NCBI RefSeq assembly: GCF_023101765.2 | Contig: NC_064242.1 | Coordinates: forward strand, 9,784,327 to 9,848,326 | DNA: 64,000 bases | Direction of reading: 5' to 3' | Source: Spodoptera frugiperda | Lineage: Eukaryota > Arthropoda > Insecta > Lepidoptera > Noctuidae | Part shown: piece after piece, positions 33,721 through 46,697 of the stretch | Numbering within the stretch: position 1 is the stretch's first letter | Layout: the number at the start of each line of letters is the position of its first letter | Notes under the pieces: generated by a model | Told to the model about the DNA's origin: nothing | Database searches by the model: none | Seen by the model: the letters and a program-made list of their open reading frames with translations, nothing else | Program-made: the position numbers and the translations under genes

Positions 33721-35358
33721 TTAAGATGAGAATTTCAATCTAATGCAATTTTTTTAGATTGACAGTATGTATACCAGTATAAAAATAAATGATGTATAAA
33801 TTAAACGCTGGTGTGTGCAAAACTTTGTAAAAAATATTATTTAATTAAAGTTTTAGCAACACCATTTTTCGTATCAGTTATACACAATTGTTATAAACTA
33901 CATAGGTATCTACCGAAATACGCAATTTGTTTAAAATATCAATCCAAAATATCATATAAAAACCAACTGCCTAAATTGATAAACACACATAAATATTACT
34001 ACTAACTTATAATAGAAATACTTATCTCTACCACAACGAAATTAGAATTCAAATTCAGATCATAAAGGGGACTATTAATAAAAACTAAATCCCAATTTAT
34101 TGCAACATGAGATAAGGCTTTAGGAATCCAGTTTTAGTGATATAGACATTATGCGATACAATTTATTAGGCCAAATTCCATTATGCTACTTTGTAACGTC
34201 AAACGTAGACGAGCTGCCAACAATTAAAATGCAAATAACGTGAGGACACCGGCCGAAGTGTTATTTAAAAAATAGACATGTGGTTAGGATTTGGTTACAC
34301 TGAAGGTTGTTTTTTAAAGCTAAAATTCAAAAGCTAGAAGCTAGAGAAGTATAAAACATCGAAATGATAAAATAATGAATTACAGTAATAAATTAACTCT
34401 CCTTATTACCTATTCTCTAGATGGATGAACTTAAGATTGAAAACAGAAAAAAGCCGTTATGAAAAATACATCGCTTCACAGCCAACGCCATCTATCCAGT
34501 CACTAACGAACTAATCGAGTTAAAATTTTCTCTTCGTGTTATTATTTGAAGTGATTGCAATTTCAATGTAACATTTGTCGTATAAATCGAATAATATAAT
34601 GAAACGTACTAAAATAAAAGTATTTAGTTACTTCATTGTTATGAAATGCTCTTTATATTTTTAACCGTCTCAAAATCTGCTACCGTGAATTACACCATCG
34701 TTTAGATAAGATGTGAACGTTATAGATATGAATATTTGAAAAGCAAGCTTTAAAAATGTTAGTAACAAGATTTGACACGTTCTTCAGAAAAACTTTGATA
34801 CAAAAAAATAAATTAATTTGCTTAATAAAACAATTAAATGTGAGAATTTCATTTCAAGGTTAAAAGCAAAAGAGCAAAGCACAAAATAAATTCTATAGAT
34901 AATCGTGAAATACGTTTCTCTCTCAAGTTCTAATTTTAACACACAATTTGATATCTACCGATTCAATAGTAACTATTAATAACTTTACCCTTTACATTCT
35001 AATAGCAATAGTACATAATAATGGTTCAAAGTTCCATAGATATCAAATCATAATTCACTAAACAGGTGTTCAGAATTAGTAATGAGTGTTTCCATACCAA
35101 AGGCTTATCAGTCGCACCCTACGATTGAAACGGTCGCACAATATGTCATAATTATTTAATTAATGCAACCCCACTCTCGGTTATCTGCATTCATAATTCA
35201 ACCCACCTACACGAAGAGAATTTCCAATCCATGAATTTCTCGACACCAAAATTGTATGAAGCGTTTGGTAGTACTGTAGGTTTGCGTGGTGTAATGTTAG
35301 GGATATTGCTGCACTGTGGCAGAATTAAAAATTAATTCCATCGATTTGTACCCAATGT
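33721..35358. other. AT-rich non-coding stretch
   Basis: The frame at 33811-34005 is AT-rich and unremarkable. Nothing recognised. Confidence 0.45.
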
Positions 35359-35664
35359 TTGGGGCATGGGTATGAACCGAGAATCACGTCACCCACGCTC
35401 GCCGATCTTAATTATGCGATTGTATGCCTACACGCGTGTCAATTAATTGCAGGTCCCATTTCATTTGTTTTTATTGTCACTTATTTGTTAATAAAAACAT
35501 TTGTGCTTTGTTCAGAGGGGCAGCGATGCGGCGGCGTGCTTTTGTTCTCAATAAAAAATGAAGCATGTTTTAATTTGAATCGTGCTGGTGGCATTGTTTG
35601 TATGGAAATATTTTCTACGCGCATACTGTTTCAGACTCTTCATTTAAACGCCACTACCAAATAA
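35359..35664 (+). other. Longest ATG-type open frame, not called as a gene
   Basis: 101 codons, starting MGHGYEPRITSPTLADLNYA, with a hydrophobic stretch LIAGPISFVFIVTYLLI (about residues 30-46) that could span a membrane. No conserved motif, no plausible promoter and no splice context are evident. Frames of this length are expected by chance here. The 5' portion (tcacccacgctcgccgatct) is GC-richer and could instead be conserved non-coding DNA. Confidence 0.12.
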
Positions 35665-37490
35665 GGCAAAGGAATGTTAATATAATTAAGGCCAATTTAT
35701 TATTCATTGAATTCTGCATTATTTACTTCGTAGTAAGGGTTGCTTAGGTATTTCTTCTTAACGATGCTCATCTCTGCGTGGGAATTTGAAGAAAATCAAT
35801 GACAATAAAGTCACATTTGTACCAAAGCAATTACAAGTAATTCACCCTCAAATACCAATTGCCGTTACCATTACAGAACAAAGTTCAAGATCAACCGGAT
35901 GGCTCGAAAGAGTTACCTAATGACACGATATCGGGGCTTGCGAAGGACGCCATTCAAATTCAATCACGGGCTTTGAAACAATTTGTAACAAATGTCAAGA
36001 TCATAAAGGATCCTATTTCGGTCCGTGCGAATGCCTGACTGAGAGAGGAATCGTGACTGCTTTTGTACTGATCGATCTTAGATTTGGTAATTTTGGTTCA
36101 GACACTGGGACATTTTAAAATATGCTTTCAATAACTTCTGAATGACATGCCGTTGAAGAATCACTTGTTATTGATAAACGTAGGAGCTGATGCGGTTAGC
36201 TAAAATTTACGAATGACATCATTGAAAGACATTATGTTAAAACATAATTAACAAATGCTTTTAAACTAAATACTATATCATTAACATATAAATTACCCAT
36301 GTTTGATGCTATCAAAGATTCTTCGGCAAAGAGCAAACAAGGATCAAATTGTACTAATAGATAAGCTTCGTTGTAATACTAAGCAGCAAAAACTGTTACG
36401 TAATGTTTAGTTATTTCAAAGCATTTCTTTGTTGACCTTCAACATACTAAGCGTAGACAGTCAGTTACGATGTTATCTCTAAGATTACACAGCAATTATA
36501 TCACAGACATGATTTGTTAACAAAAAAGCAATCGAAAGAAGAAAAAAATAGTAGAATAGCAGAATGTCCGTTTCATTAACTACAAAACTAAATACCTTTA
36601 AATCAAATCGTATAAGCACTGAGAGTAATTGTTGCGATAGTCCGTGGAAGCAGTGGAAATAATGGTCCGGCTTCTATAGCGAGATAAAATCGTTGTGTCT
36701 CGTCGGTTAAAGCGTGGCTGGTCGCGGCTTGTCGGTTCCTAAAGGTTGATTTACTATGTGTTTTGTTTGATTTAATACTTGTTTCATATGTAGGAAATGA
36801 CATTTATGTATAAATTTTGCTGGCCAAAAATGTTGTGTTGCTATATAGTATCACTCTTTTTTCAATAACATCTCACCACAAATAACTTGTGTCAGTTCCA
36901 TTAGCAACTCTAAAGTCTTTAATTTTTTTTCCACTGAGCTAATGGCGTCTAGGAAACTTTCTTCGACCTTTCTCACTGTATTTGGAATAATAACAATCCT
37001 TGCATATTATTTGCAAACGAAGAGTCCATTTTTATCCCGCAGATGCAGCACTTCTTCGTTCCCGGTAATTGGTTGAAGTTATCTACGTCATTACATCTCG
37101 AGTGTTCCCTTTTTTGCCAGCTTTATTTCTCTCTCTTCGACCGCCACTTTCGTTTGTTTTTGATTCAATTACTTTTAATGCTCGCTGATCATAATCTTAG
37201 GGAATCGCAACGTTGGGATATTGTTAGTACTTAATCTTTTTTGAGATGTCGAGGTCGACAGCTCTACGTTTTAATTTCGAAGGAAAAACTCCTGACCTGT
37301 ATTTTTTTGTGTCCTTCTTTCTAATTTTAAATCGATGGAAATTATACTGTTATTCGAGGAGTTATGATCTTGATTCTTTTATGATATTTAATTTCAACGA
37401 AATGGTCACAATGTAAACTTTACACTCGTAACCTTCAACGCGATCTAGATAGCTATCCATTTTTCTTTACTCAACCTTGTTTATGCGGCT
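35665..37490. other. AT-rich non-coding stretch
   Basis: Frames at 36603-36803 (-) and 37043-37234 (+) show no domain. Nothing recognised. Confidence 0.45.
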
Positions 37491-37760
37491 TTAATACGTT
37501 ATTCTTAAGGACGCGACATAACTCATGCAGTATCGTTGGTCGGATCGGTATTTCACTAAATGAACGCGTCTCAAGCGATATTTATAGCGACGGTGGACAT
37601 AATTTAATAAACAAAGCAGGGCCGAGCCGACATTTTAATGCCACCCCGGGCATAGGATCTGATAATGGATCATAACTGGTTTTCAGTCTCGGTAGATAGC
37701 ATTGTAAAGAACAAGTCCCACTTCGTTACAAGCTCCCGGTAAAACGTACAGTGCTTCCAA
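37491..37760. other. GC-richer patch, candidate conserved non-coding DNA
   Basis: Contains tcgttggtcggatcggtatt, ttatagcgacggtggacata, gggccgagccgacattttaa and ccaccccgggcataggatct. It is not open in any frame I followed and not a known repeat. A regulatory role is only a guess from base composition. Confidence 0.25.
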
Positions 37761-39830
37761 TCGTTAAGCGTAAACCCTATCTGCATTGGTGCTATTAATA
37801 ATATTATACGGCGCAATATCTGATACGCATTGAACGCATATTTTATATGTGCACGCGCTCTTAATATTTCGTTACTATTTTCTGATACAAATTGTCCGAA
37901 CGTGGTCTAATATAGTTGATACTGAAGATAGTAAAAATAATCATGATACGTTGTGCATAATGTGATGTTTAAATGTTTATATTCGTTGAGTATATCGTGA
38001 TCAGCAGTGGCTTTCAGATTTGGTCAACAAAAAATTAATAAAGAACAAATAATATTTTATTTATTACCTACTGTAATCATAATTAATTATGTAAGAGCCA
38101 ATTATAAAACTATATATTTACTTTGCTGAAATGAAATAATAACAAAGCTTTAGCTTAAAAATAGGTTGAAATTCACATTGTAATAAATATGACCTTATTG
38201 TTGGTACATGGTTATTTTATTCGTTAAATATTTGCTATTGAACGAGTACGCATGCAAAGAGTCATTACAATAAACAAAGCCCACGTACGCGATGTAACTA
38301 TCCAAATACGTAAAGCAATTTCATAACGAGTATTGAAACGGAATGTTTCAAATATCTCATTGGGTGCATGACAAATGACTGGCACGTCTCATATCAGCCG
38401 AGATGTGAATCGAGCGGGTACAAACGAGAAAGTATAAACATTTACATTTGAGACGTCCAACCGCCAACAAAAACGGATCGTGCTTCAATTTTGGTCTTAT
38501 CTAGAGTTGCTTTTGTTTCCTTGACAGGTGCATTAGTGTGCTATCACACAACAATTAAATGCATCGCTATTGCTGCATCATGATGAGTAGGTGTACGGGA
38601 CCTCGTATCATGAACACGCTCTGCGTTCTTGCTATCTACAGTTTTTGATCTTCCACGTCGATTTGATTAAGGAATTCTTTTGTTTCGCTATATTGTTTAC
38701 TGTCTGCGGTTCGATGACTTACAAAACCTTGTCTGATTAGTTTCAAGTTTAGCTATTTGCTTCATTGCTAGTTTCAAGGACTAGAATTCGTAAGCTGCTG
38801 ATTTAATGGTTTGGTTTATATCGTTCTTCGGATATCTGCGATCGTAAAATAGTTTGGTGGTCATATTTTAAGTCGTCCAATTTCCATATCAAGGGAATCT
38901 GAAACTAATGGATTTGGAATGTTGTATCTATTTTAGACATTATCTATTGATAACTTATAAGATTTCGAAGTAATTGTATATTAATTACGGTTTTGTTGAT
39001 ACATTTATTAATAGATTAGCTAAAGTATGAAATAATTTATGCTTGTTTTCGTTTTTAAGCCTTTGATATTCTCATTAATTTCCTAAGCTACTTTTAAAAT
39101 GCATTTGTTCACGAGAGAAATAATCTTGTTATTGCAAATGAAAATTGAGAAATAATTTGCTTTGAACTACGTCAACTTGTATTTTATTTTAGTATACCTT
39201 TCATTGCTAATGATAATTACATTACCAAATGTAAAGTATGTTAACTATACTACAAGGCAGTTATTTCCAAATTACATGATAGTTGTACCTCGGCTCTTAA
39301 TAAGCTTTTTACAAAAATATAGAGTCGGATAGATGATTAGATGTATCTATACCTGCGCCTGAGGCCGGTACTCTGGGAGAAATTTGGCTATTAAAAGAAC
39401 ATATTTTCACGCACCTAATATTTAGAGTACCAGTGCCTTAAAAAGCAGTTTTATTACTTTTAAATAGCAGGTAACAGTTCGTTTTAGATGTCGTAAAATG
39501 TTACTATCATACGCAACTGTCTCACGAAGAGCTTGAGTTACTTAGTGGGACGATTTGAAATTCTTTCTTTGAATGGTATTTGTCAAATATTGAATATAAC
39601 AGTTTCTGTGACTCATTGATACATTTTATGTTTGGATCGTAACAATATACCCATTGGTTGTGATGCTGTTATTTTTTTATTGCTCTCTTTGTCATACATT
39701 ATTAGATTGTGAACCATAAAGTTTCAATCTGTTAACTAGAAAGAAAATAATGAATAAAATTTTCAAAACAGAGGGAAACATTATTACGAATTCTTTTTTA
39801 AGCTCAAATGTTTATAATAAAAGCTTCCGT
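37761..39830. other. AT-rich non-coding stretch
   Basis: A GC-richer patch lies at about 38340-38640. No gene or recognised repeat. Confidence 0.4.
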
Positions 39831-40040
39831 TTACAAAGATATAATATTGTAAACGACATAAAGAATAACTTCCGTGGATTGCAATATGGCGCCGGTTTCC
39901 GTTACCCGAATGGTCAGGGCAAACAAAATATCGAACCTTGCACCGATACATTGTTCGGGGCCGGCCTTATTTAGAAATAGCCACGCGTTGAGAGAAACGA
40001 CCAAGTTGGAAACCATTGGAAACTGATACTTGTAATGCAC
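39831..40040. other. GC-richer patch open on both strands
   Basis: Frames on the plus (39750-39974) and minus (39831-40040) strands overlap almost completely. Simultaneous openness reflects composition more than coding. The text (atatggcgccggtttccgtt, gttcggggccggcctt) is GC-rich for this window and may be conserved non-coding DNA. Confidence 0.25.
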
Positions 40041-41587
40041 TCATAAATTATCTTTAATGTTTTGTTTGCTATTGAAAAATTATTAAAAATATCTTTAGCT
40101 GTACCAATTCTTTTGAAACTTATAGTTACAAACATAAATTGTTTTTCGTAGTATGAGTCCGAACTTGATCTTATACTTTGAAGATTTTGTGCGATTTCGA
40201 CGAAAGGACTAAAATAGAAAGAGAAAATTGAGTCATTATTAATGAAATGCTATGTTAATGTCTTGCGTAGGTGAATAATGATAACTGGTGATTACAAAAG
40301 TCCTCTTTAATGTTACAGGAATAGATACCATTTTCCTTTTACAAGGTCAGGTCTGATCCAAATTCGACATTTCTACTGTAAGAGCTACAGCATTATCTTC
40401 CCATAATCTTACATTTTCTTCGATTTCTAACTTACACATTTTCTCTTTGAGCCCGGCCCATTAAAGGTCAACCCAAGTGAGCTATAAATAAGGTATTTAA
40501 CCCAATGTGTGTGGGCAAGCCTTAACTGGCGCGACCATGGGAAAGCCTTTGGTTATTACAATCGCTACTATTTATTTGGTACGGCTGAAGTATTGGGCAG
40601 GACAGGTATTCTATTGAATATAACGTGGACCATGCATGGCTTCGAGTATTATTTGACCTTTGTTCGTTGTATTGTAAAGTCCATGTTCTTGGGAGGTCTT
40701 GTTTTATTGTAATTAGGGTCAGTTTTGCTTTAACAAAGCTATCTATTTGATACCGTTTTGGACTTACCCTTTGGGCTAATCCTTTAACATAGTCGTACTA
40801 GAAAGTTTGTTGCTGTGCAAAACATGTGACACCTTATTGCTTTTGACATACTTCTTCTTTTCATTAAAATCTCAAGTAGATTTGTTTTACAAATACGACG
40901 GATTATTTATTTATTTGTAAAAAATATTGGACAGTAGTTTTGACACAAATAACAACATACTATTAATTAAAATACAATCTATTAAATTTCTGGAACCTGC
41001 TACTAAAAAAATCGTCGTATCTTGTTATCGAATTTATGAGATCATTATTGATACAGCATTTTAGTAATAAGTGGCATCCGTATTTGATAAAAGGATAATT
41101 AAATGATATGTTTTATAAACATTTTATCGCATTTTAATTGAAGATTTTATTAAAATTGTCTCACGCATTTATCGACAATCAAATTTATATTTTTTTATTT
41201 ATATTCCTTGTTTGAAATTTTACGCACCTTTTAGCTTGTCATTAGTTTAATACAGATTTATCTTTTTTTTTTTTTTATAAAATAGTCATAAAAATCTTTA
41301 TCTGAACCAGTAGAGTTTCATTAGGCCTTATCTTTATGACATTTCAGAATAATTTATATTAATGATTATATTTTTTATATTATGATATTTCATTAAATGA
41401 AATGTTTCCGTTCATTTGATGTGTTTTTGGCAGTAAAGTGAGAATGAAAGGTTGTAAAATTAGTAATGATTAATGGTTAGGAACTGGCACTATATTTCTT
41501 TGGTGATTAAATAAGTTATTGTTGAATACGAGTAGTTCGATAATTTTTTCTCCGCTTTAAAAAAAAATAGGTTCTCAGTATGACCTG
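40041..41587. other. AT-rich non-coding stretch
   Basis: The frame at 40509-40712 (+) lies in a slightly GC-richer patch and lacks a recognisable domain. A run of 14 T lies at 41263-41276. Confidence 0.4.
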
Positions 41588-41730
41588 TATGTACATAATA
41601 TGTATGTTTGTGCGAAATTATCTCGCGTTTGGCTAAATCGATTTTGATGCAGTTTTCAGCTCAGAATTTTTCAGACTTAGGAGAAGATTTTAGGTATATT
41701 ACTCAAATTAAAAAATGGAAGTTCGCACTT
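41588..41730 (+). repeat. Interspersed repeat (ATGTTTGTGCGAAATTATCTCGCG family)
   Basis: tatgtatgtttgtgcgaaat, tatctcgcgtttggctaaat, cgattttgatgcagttttca and acttaggagaagattttagg follow the order I recall from a widespread lepidopteran repeat (usually ...gaaccgattttgatgcgg...). No second copy is in this window. Class uncertain. Confidence 0.5.
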
Positions 41731-42958
41731 TAACACTTGTTTTATAATTATGTTGTAGTCGGTTGTTTTAAACGTAGTTTTATCTAAGTACTTATTCTTT
41801 TGTGTTTAAATTATAGTTTCAGAAAATTTGTTTATGTTTCTTTATATTTTACTTACGTACCTATGTATAGTATGCAGCATGAAACATGTACCTACTCACA
41901 AATAACAATTGCCAAAAATAAGATGAGTGTGTATTATAACATGTCTCTGCCCACCCATTTGTAAAAGATAAAGTATTATTTGTTTGTAATCGAACCAACG
42001 AAAGAGGTCAAACGTTTTTCTAAAATCCATTGCTTACATATTTATCTTAGCTTTGACAGTACATATAGGCGCCAGCAGGTCAACCAACACTAATCTGTCA
42101 AACTCTTTCAACCGATTTTCAACTTTAAACCAAAACTTGAAAGTTCAAAATCAATTATAGACCATGGTATAAATTGATGTGCAGGTGTCTTCAATAGGAA
42201 TTAATAGATGTCGCTAATAATGTTAAGTTATGAATGTGTGGGTTTTCACACAATGTTTTCTTTCGCTATTCTTTTGGATTTGGTTATAAAGATAATGTTT
42301 TACGACAATGGATTCGTGTTAGACATGTTTTGTTAATATAAATGTCGGATTTGTTGCGATTGTAATCTATAATTTTACGAGTAATAAAATTTATTGATGA
42401 CAGAGGATATAGGATCTCTACCTACCCTAGTGTGATGTATGAATAATAATTATGTATAATTTAATAATCTTCTATTAATATTATTTAATTTGGACTCCTT
42501 GCAGTATCATGGTTTATTTAATGTACTGCGTCTAAAATAAACAACTAAAATATGCAATATAAAAATGAAACATTGTTTAAAACTAAACTTGAAATCGCAA
42601 TTGAAGTTCTTACTTATTTTTAAAACACAATTTTCAATTACATGAACAATTGCAACAACAACTTCACTTGCTTCTTATCGGAACAAAAATATTCAGGGAA
42701 CAGGGAGCTTTAAAATAAATATAATATTGAAAAAATGTACCGCACACTGTATAAAATGGTAACTCGATAAATGCTCGCCTCGAACGCTATAAACAAACGA
42801 AAATATGAATTGAGATTACGGTAATACACGAACGTGAGTTAGATTTGGCACACACTGTAGTACATATTAAACTTGCGATTTTTTGTCGAACGACTAAATT
42901 ATTGTAAGAAATTGTAGCATTGTACTTTTAATCAGGCGACTAAATTAGGTAGGTTTTT
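41731..42958. other. AT-rich non-coding stretch
   Basis: Nothing recognised. Confidence 0.45.
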
Positions 42959-43012
42959 ATCATTAAACCATTGCTTCAAATTTATATTAGATCATTAAAC
43001 CATTGCTTCAAA
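42959..43012 (+). repeat. Small direct duplication (period 32)
   Basis: atcattaaaccattgcttca (plus aa) occurs at 42959-42980 and again at 42991-43012, separated by a 10-bp unrelated spacer. Confidence 0.8.
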
Positions 43013-43099
43013 CTGCACGTTCAGTAGAACATGGTAGCAATGGTTTTATAGTTCACAGCATCTGAGGTTTGGTAAGGCTCCATTTTTAATTGGTATGTC

Positions 43100-43368
43100 A
43101 TAAAATCTGGAGTTTATTTTCTACTTAAAGTAATCCTTTCAATAAAATTATTTTAACTGATCCAAAAAAACGTATTTGTCTTCCATGAATTTTGTATCAA
43201 AACAAAAAAGTTTGGTAATCGCTTTTAAACCTTTGATAAAATCTGGAGTTTATTTTCTACTTAAAGTAATCCTTTCAATAAAATTATTTTAACTGATCCA
43301 AAAATCATTTGTCTTCCATGAATTTTGTATCAAAATAAAAAAGGTAGGTAATCGCTTTTAAACCTTTG
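43100..43368 (+). repeat. 136-bp tandem duplication
   Basis: Two head-to-tail units begin ataaaatctggagtttattt (43100 and 43236) and end gcttttaaacctttg. They differ by a 3-4 bp indel (aaaaaaacgtatttg vs aaaaatcatttg) and a few substitutions (aaaacaaaaaagtttgg vs aaaataaaaaaggtagg). High identity implies a recent local duplication. No coding frame is involved. Confidence 0.9.
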
Positions 43369-46300
43369 GCTATCCGACTAAATAGCAGCAAATTAGAAAA
43401 AGTTTAACGTGCGCCACATCTTACTGGGGGTCGCTCGAGCGTGGGTCGACATAAATGGTAGTGCAACGAACATGTTGTACCTATATGAGACACTGCATCA
43501 TTTGCAATTACATGTTATTGTACCTTTGTACTATTTTAATGTCCGCAACTACGCCCCCAGTAAGAATGTGGTATTGTAAGCAAAATAGTTCGCCGTTTAT
43601 TTCTGTCAATTTGAGTATCAACGGATGAGTTCCAACGAGGCATAATGGGCTTGGATTGTATGCGAGTAGATAAATGAGTTTAGTTTTATTGGCCCTTACA
43701 AAGCCAGTCTAGTATCAACGTTGTGCAATGCTAATGATACGTTTAATAATTTCTGACGTACATTGTTACTTGAGTTCACATTTCGATCATTAATTGCATA
43801 TTTAAGAGCATTAGTTAAGTGGTGTTATGAACTTATAGTTACAAATTTGAAATTGAAAATACATTCTTACAAAAATCGTGCTCTAGTAAATTCAACAAAT
43901 TAACAAAAACTATAGAAAAATTAACTTTGTACATAGGTACTTCCGACCTATCATCGCGCTTCATTAAAATATCACTGATCCCCAAGATTAGAATGACCTT
44001 CAACAAGCGACCTGACATTTGTGCATTCAATTTGGCCGTCCAACACAGTTCATTAATCATCCCAAAGGCTACCACCAAACTAAACTCCCATTAGGCTGCA
44101 AAAACATCGATGGATTGCTGCGTGTGTAGTAATCACTAACGCAAACAGCGTTCGTTAATCCTTTACACAAGCAAACACATAGAATTAAGTAAATCCTTCA
44201 AATAATCCAGTACGAAAAGCCGACAAGTCTCTGTCAACACTCGACGAACGCGATTTCCTTGGCAAGCGTCGAAGTTCTCAACGTATTTACATTTTCACAC
44301 ATAAAGTAAATTCCTCGTATCCAGAAGTTTGAGTGCGGGGAAACGAAAATAGCGATTCATCACAAGTTTTAATCTGTTCTAGAGTTTGGCCCACTTGCGG
44401 TCACGGGACAAACACACGGACGTGTCAAACGCAGCGGTTAAACGCAGGAAGTGCCACCTACGTAGAGTAACTCACGTTTTCACATAAGTAACGTCTCTTG
44501 ATCGTTGGTACTTCTACTAGTTCACTACAATCTCTGTTATTACTTGTGCCATATCGACATAATTCCAAATTAATTGCACAGTTACAGTCAATATTAAATT
44601 ACACTGTGTGCTTTTCCTCCCGCGTAAATTATGAGAATTTCATGTTCTTGTGAAATGGGAGTCACTAAATAATACTTCCCACACGGCAATCGTTTTCGCG
44701 TGGGTGATATAGCAGCAACCTGTCATTATTTGTTGCATTATAGCACATTCGAAATCAATATACTTTTGCCAAATAGGGGAGTGATGCTATACATTGTTGT
44801 ATGAAGTAAAATTAGTACCGATGCATTTTCGTAGCCACCTTCGAAGTTTTTAAGCCCACATCTCTAACGGTCTCATTCATTTCAAGCAAATGTGGTTTTA
44901 AAAACAATAAAATAATGTATGCATGCAAATCCTCTTACTGTTCGTTTTTATGTAAACGCGTAGGTATTCAACTGATATCAACTGACAAACTCTTCCTTCT
45001 TAATATTAAAATGAAATACCTTATTGCAATGAATACGAAAGGTTATTTTATTTTGACATCGTAAAGTATATTGCATTGCGGATTCTAGAATATTTTTGCT
45101 CTTTAAATCCATAAAATTATATTTTATTTTATTTAAACCTTTATTTTAACGAAGTGATCATCTTGAGTAGTACTTTGAGTATTTTACTCGTTGAGTAGGA
45201 TGGTTACCATATCCAGTAATTTCTCAATAAACTTTAAGTATGAGCTCACTTATTACGCTGAGTGCAAATATCTCGAGAACGATTTGCACGAATGACCCAC
45301 GGCTTGGGTGATAGGTAAATAGGATTTAGGGGCAACCGCCCGTCTGCCTCAAGAAAATTTAGCGTGCAATATTTGGACGGCCGCGGTAACCCGCTCACCT
45401 CTGCAACTGTAAGTACTTACATATTTTACGAGAATTCCGTCCCGGGAATATATATTTTTTTAGTTCCATTGCGTGACGACACACGGCACGCGACACTCCA
45501 TTTTTTATTTATTTCGAGGTTAAAACGCGCGCCTTTTGTTTTCTGAATGCGTCACCTAATTAGTGTTGTGATTGCATGACGAAGAAATTTTGGCGAACTG
45601 ATTATTATTATAGAAAATTGAAAATGTATGGCTTTTGTGTAAATTATTGTCTTTTTTTATCAAATATTTACAATGGTTTTATGATAAATCTGAGTATGTC
45701 TCACAAAGAGATATATCAGATTTAATTTCCCAATCAGAATCGAAAATAATACACACCGAAAAATTATTCTTACTAAGAAGATGAAAGAGATTTCAATTAT
45801 AGTATATGCTAAAGTTAGATGACGCGTAATGAGAGAACTAGCTTTGCACCTCTGTAACCCTTTAAAGATAAGTGGCGCCACGCACAAAGATACATATTTC
45901 AAAACATCGCAAAACAACTAAATCTATTATAAAACATTTCCAACATATTTAACACACTTTAAATTCCCATCAATTCTTTCACGGCACTCACACGAGCCGT
46001 AAAAAAGTGTTCCATTCAAGTCTGTCATATAAATAACGTGATGACCCTATTCTAAGTTTATAACTTGTTTATAGTGAATCAGCTGTTAGTATTAAATCAG
46101 TATTTTATTGCCAACAATCCGTTAGTCGTATGTCGAACTGGTGAGACCACATAATAGCTGTTTATGTCTTGAACTATTGAACATGTATTCATCTACTGCT
46201 TTCATTTATTACTTTGATGTATGATCTGCGTTTGATTTCGCTTTGCCTGGAGCAGATGTAAGTGTTTGAAGCTAGTGCTCGTTTTATTTAGGTATCGGAC

Positions 46301-46547
46301 TAATAATATTTTGATGATTGAAATATTGTAGTGTATGATGACTCAAAGCCGTTATCTGGTTGTAAAGTTTCGGATTTAGATTTATATGTGAAACATTCAA
46401 ATGTGAATTATTGCTTAAAACGTAAAGCAACATTGTCATTCTTAGTTTTGTATGTATAAAATACCCTCTGCTCTTATCATAAAATTTGTAATCTTAGAGT
46501 TTTCGTTTGAAAGAATCGTTTCGCTTACAAGCTTCCTTGTGCGAACT
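43369..46547. other. AT-rich non-coding stretch with GC-richer patches
   Basis: Patches at about 43400-43600 (gggggtcgctcgagcgtggg) and 44380-44480 are GC-richer. Frames at 43839-44078, 45364-45546 and 45660-45917 are unremarkable. Text at 45260-45350 (gcacgaatgacccacggctt) may be an old lep1-like remnant but is too worn to call. Confidence 0.4.
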
Positions 46548-46697
46548 GCTAAGGCGTGGAATTCTTTAACAGTCTGTGTTTATTGATTTGTAATAACCTG
46601 GGTGTCTTCAAGGCCCGGTAAATAGGTTGCTTATGGTCAAACGTTGCTCCATTGTAGGCCTCATCATCATTTACCATCAGGTGAAATAGCGGCCAAA
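46548..46697 (+). pseudogene. CR1/L2-like LINE, decayed RT C-terminus and 3' end
   Basis: Translating in shifting frames gives WNSL (from 46557), SVFIDL and NLGVFKAR. This is a broken version of the W-N-S-L ... V-F-P-D ... L-G-V-F-K-A-R-V-N-R end of CR1/L2/jockey-type ORF2 proteins. At least one frameshift and stops separate the pieces. It is followed by the 3' untranslated tail gtaggcctcatcatcattta, ccatcaggtgaaatagcggc. A better preserved copy is at 58215-58346. The 92-codon frame that starts here (46644-46922) begins in this tail and is not a host gene. Confidence 0.7.

Noticed and set aside
35359..35664. 101-codon open frame as a membrane protein gene
   Set aside because: Assuming about two-thirds A+T, a rough estimate gives several stop-to-stop frames of this length by chance in 64 kb. 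There is no domain, no splice or promoter context, and only one hydrophobic stretch.
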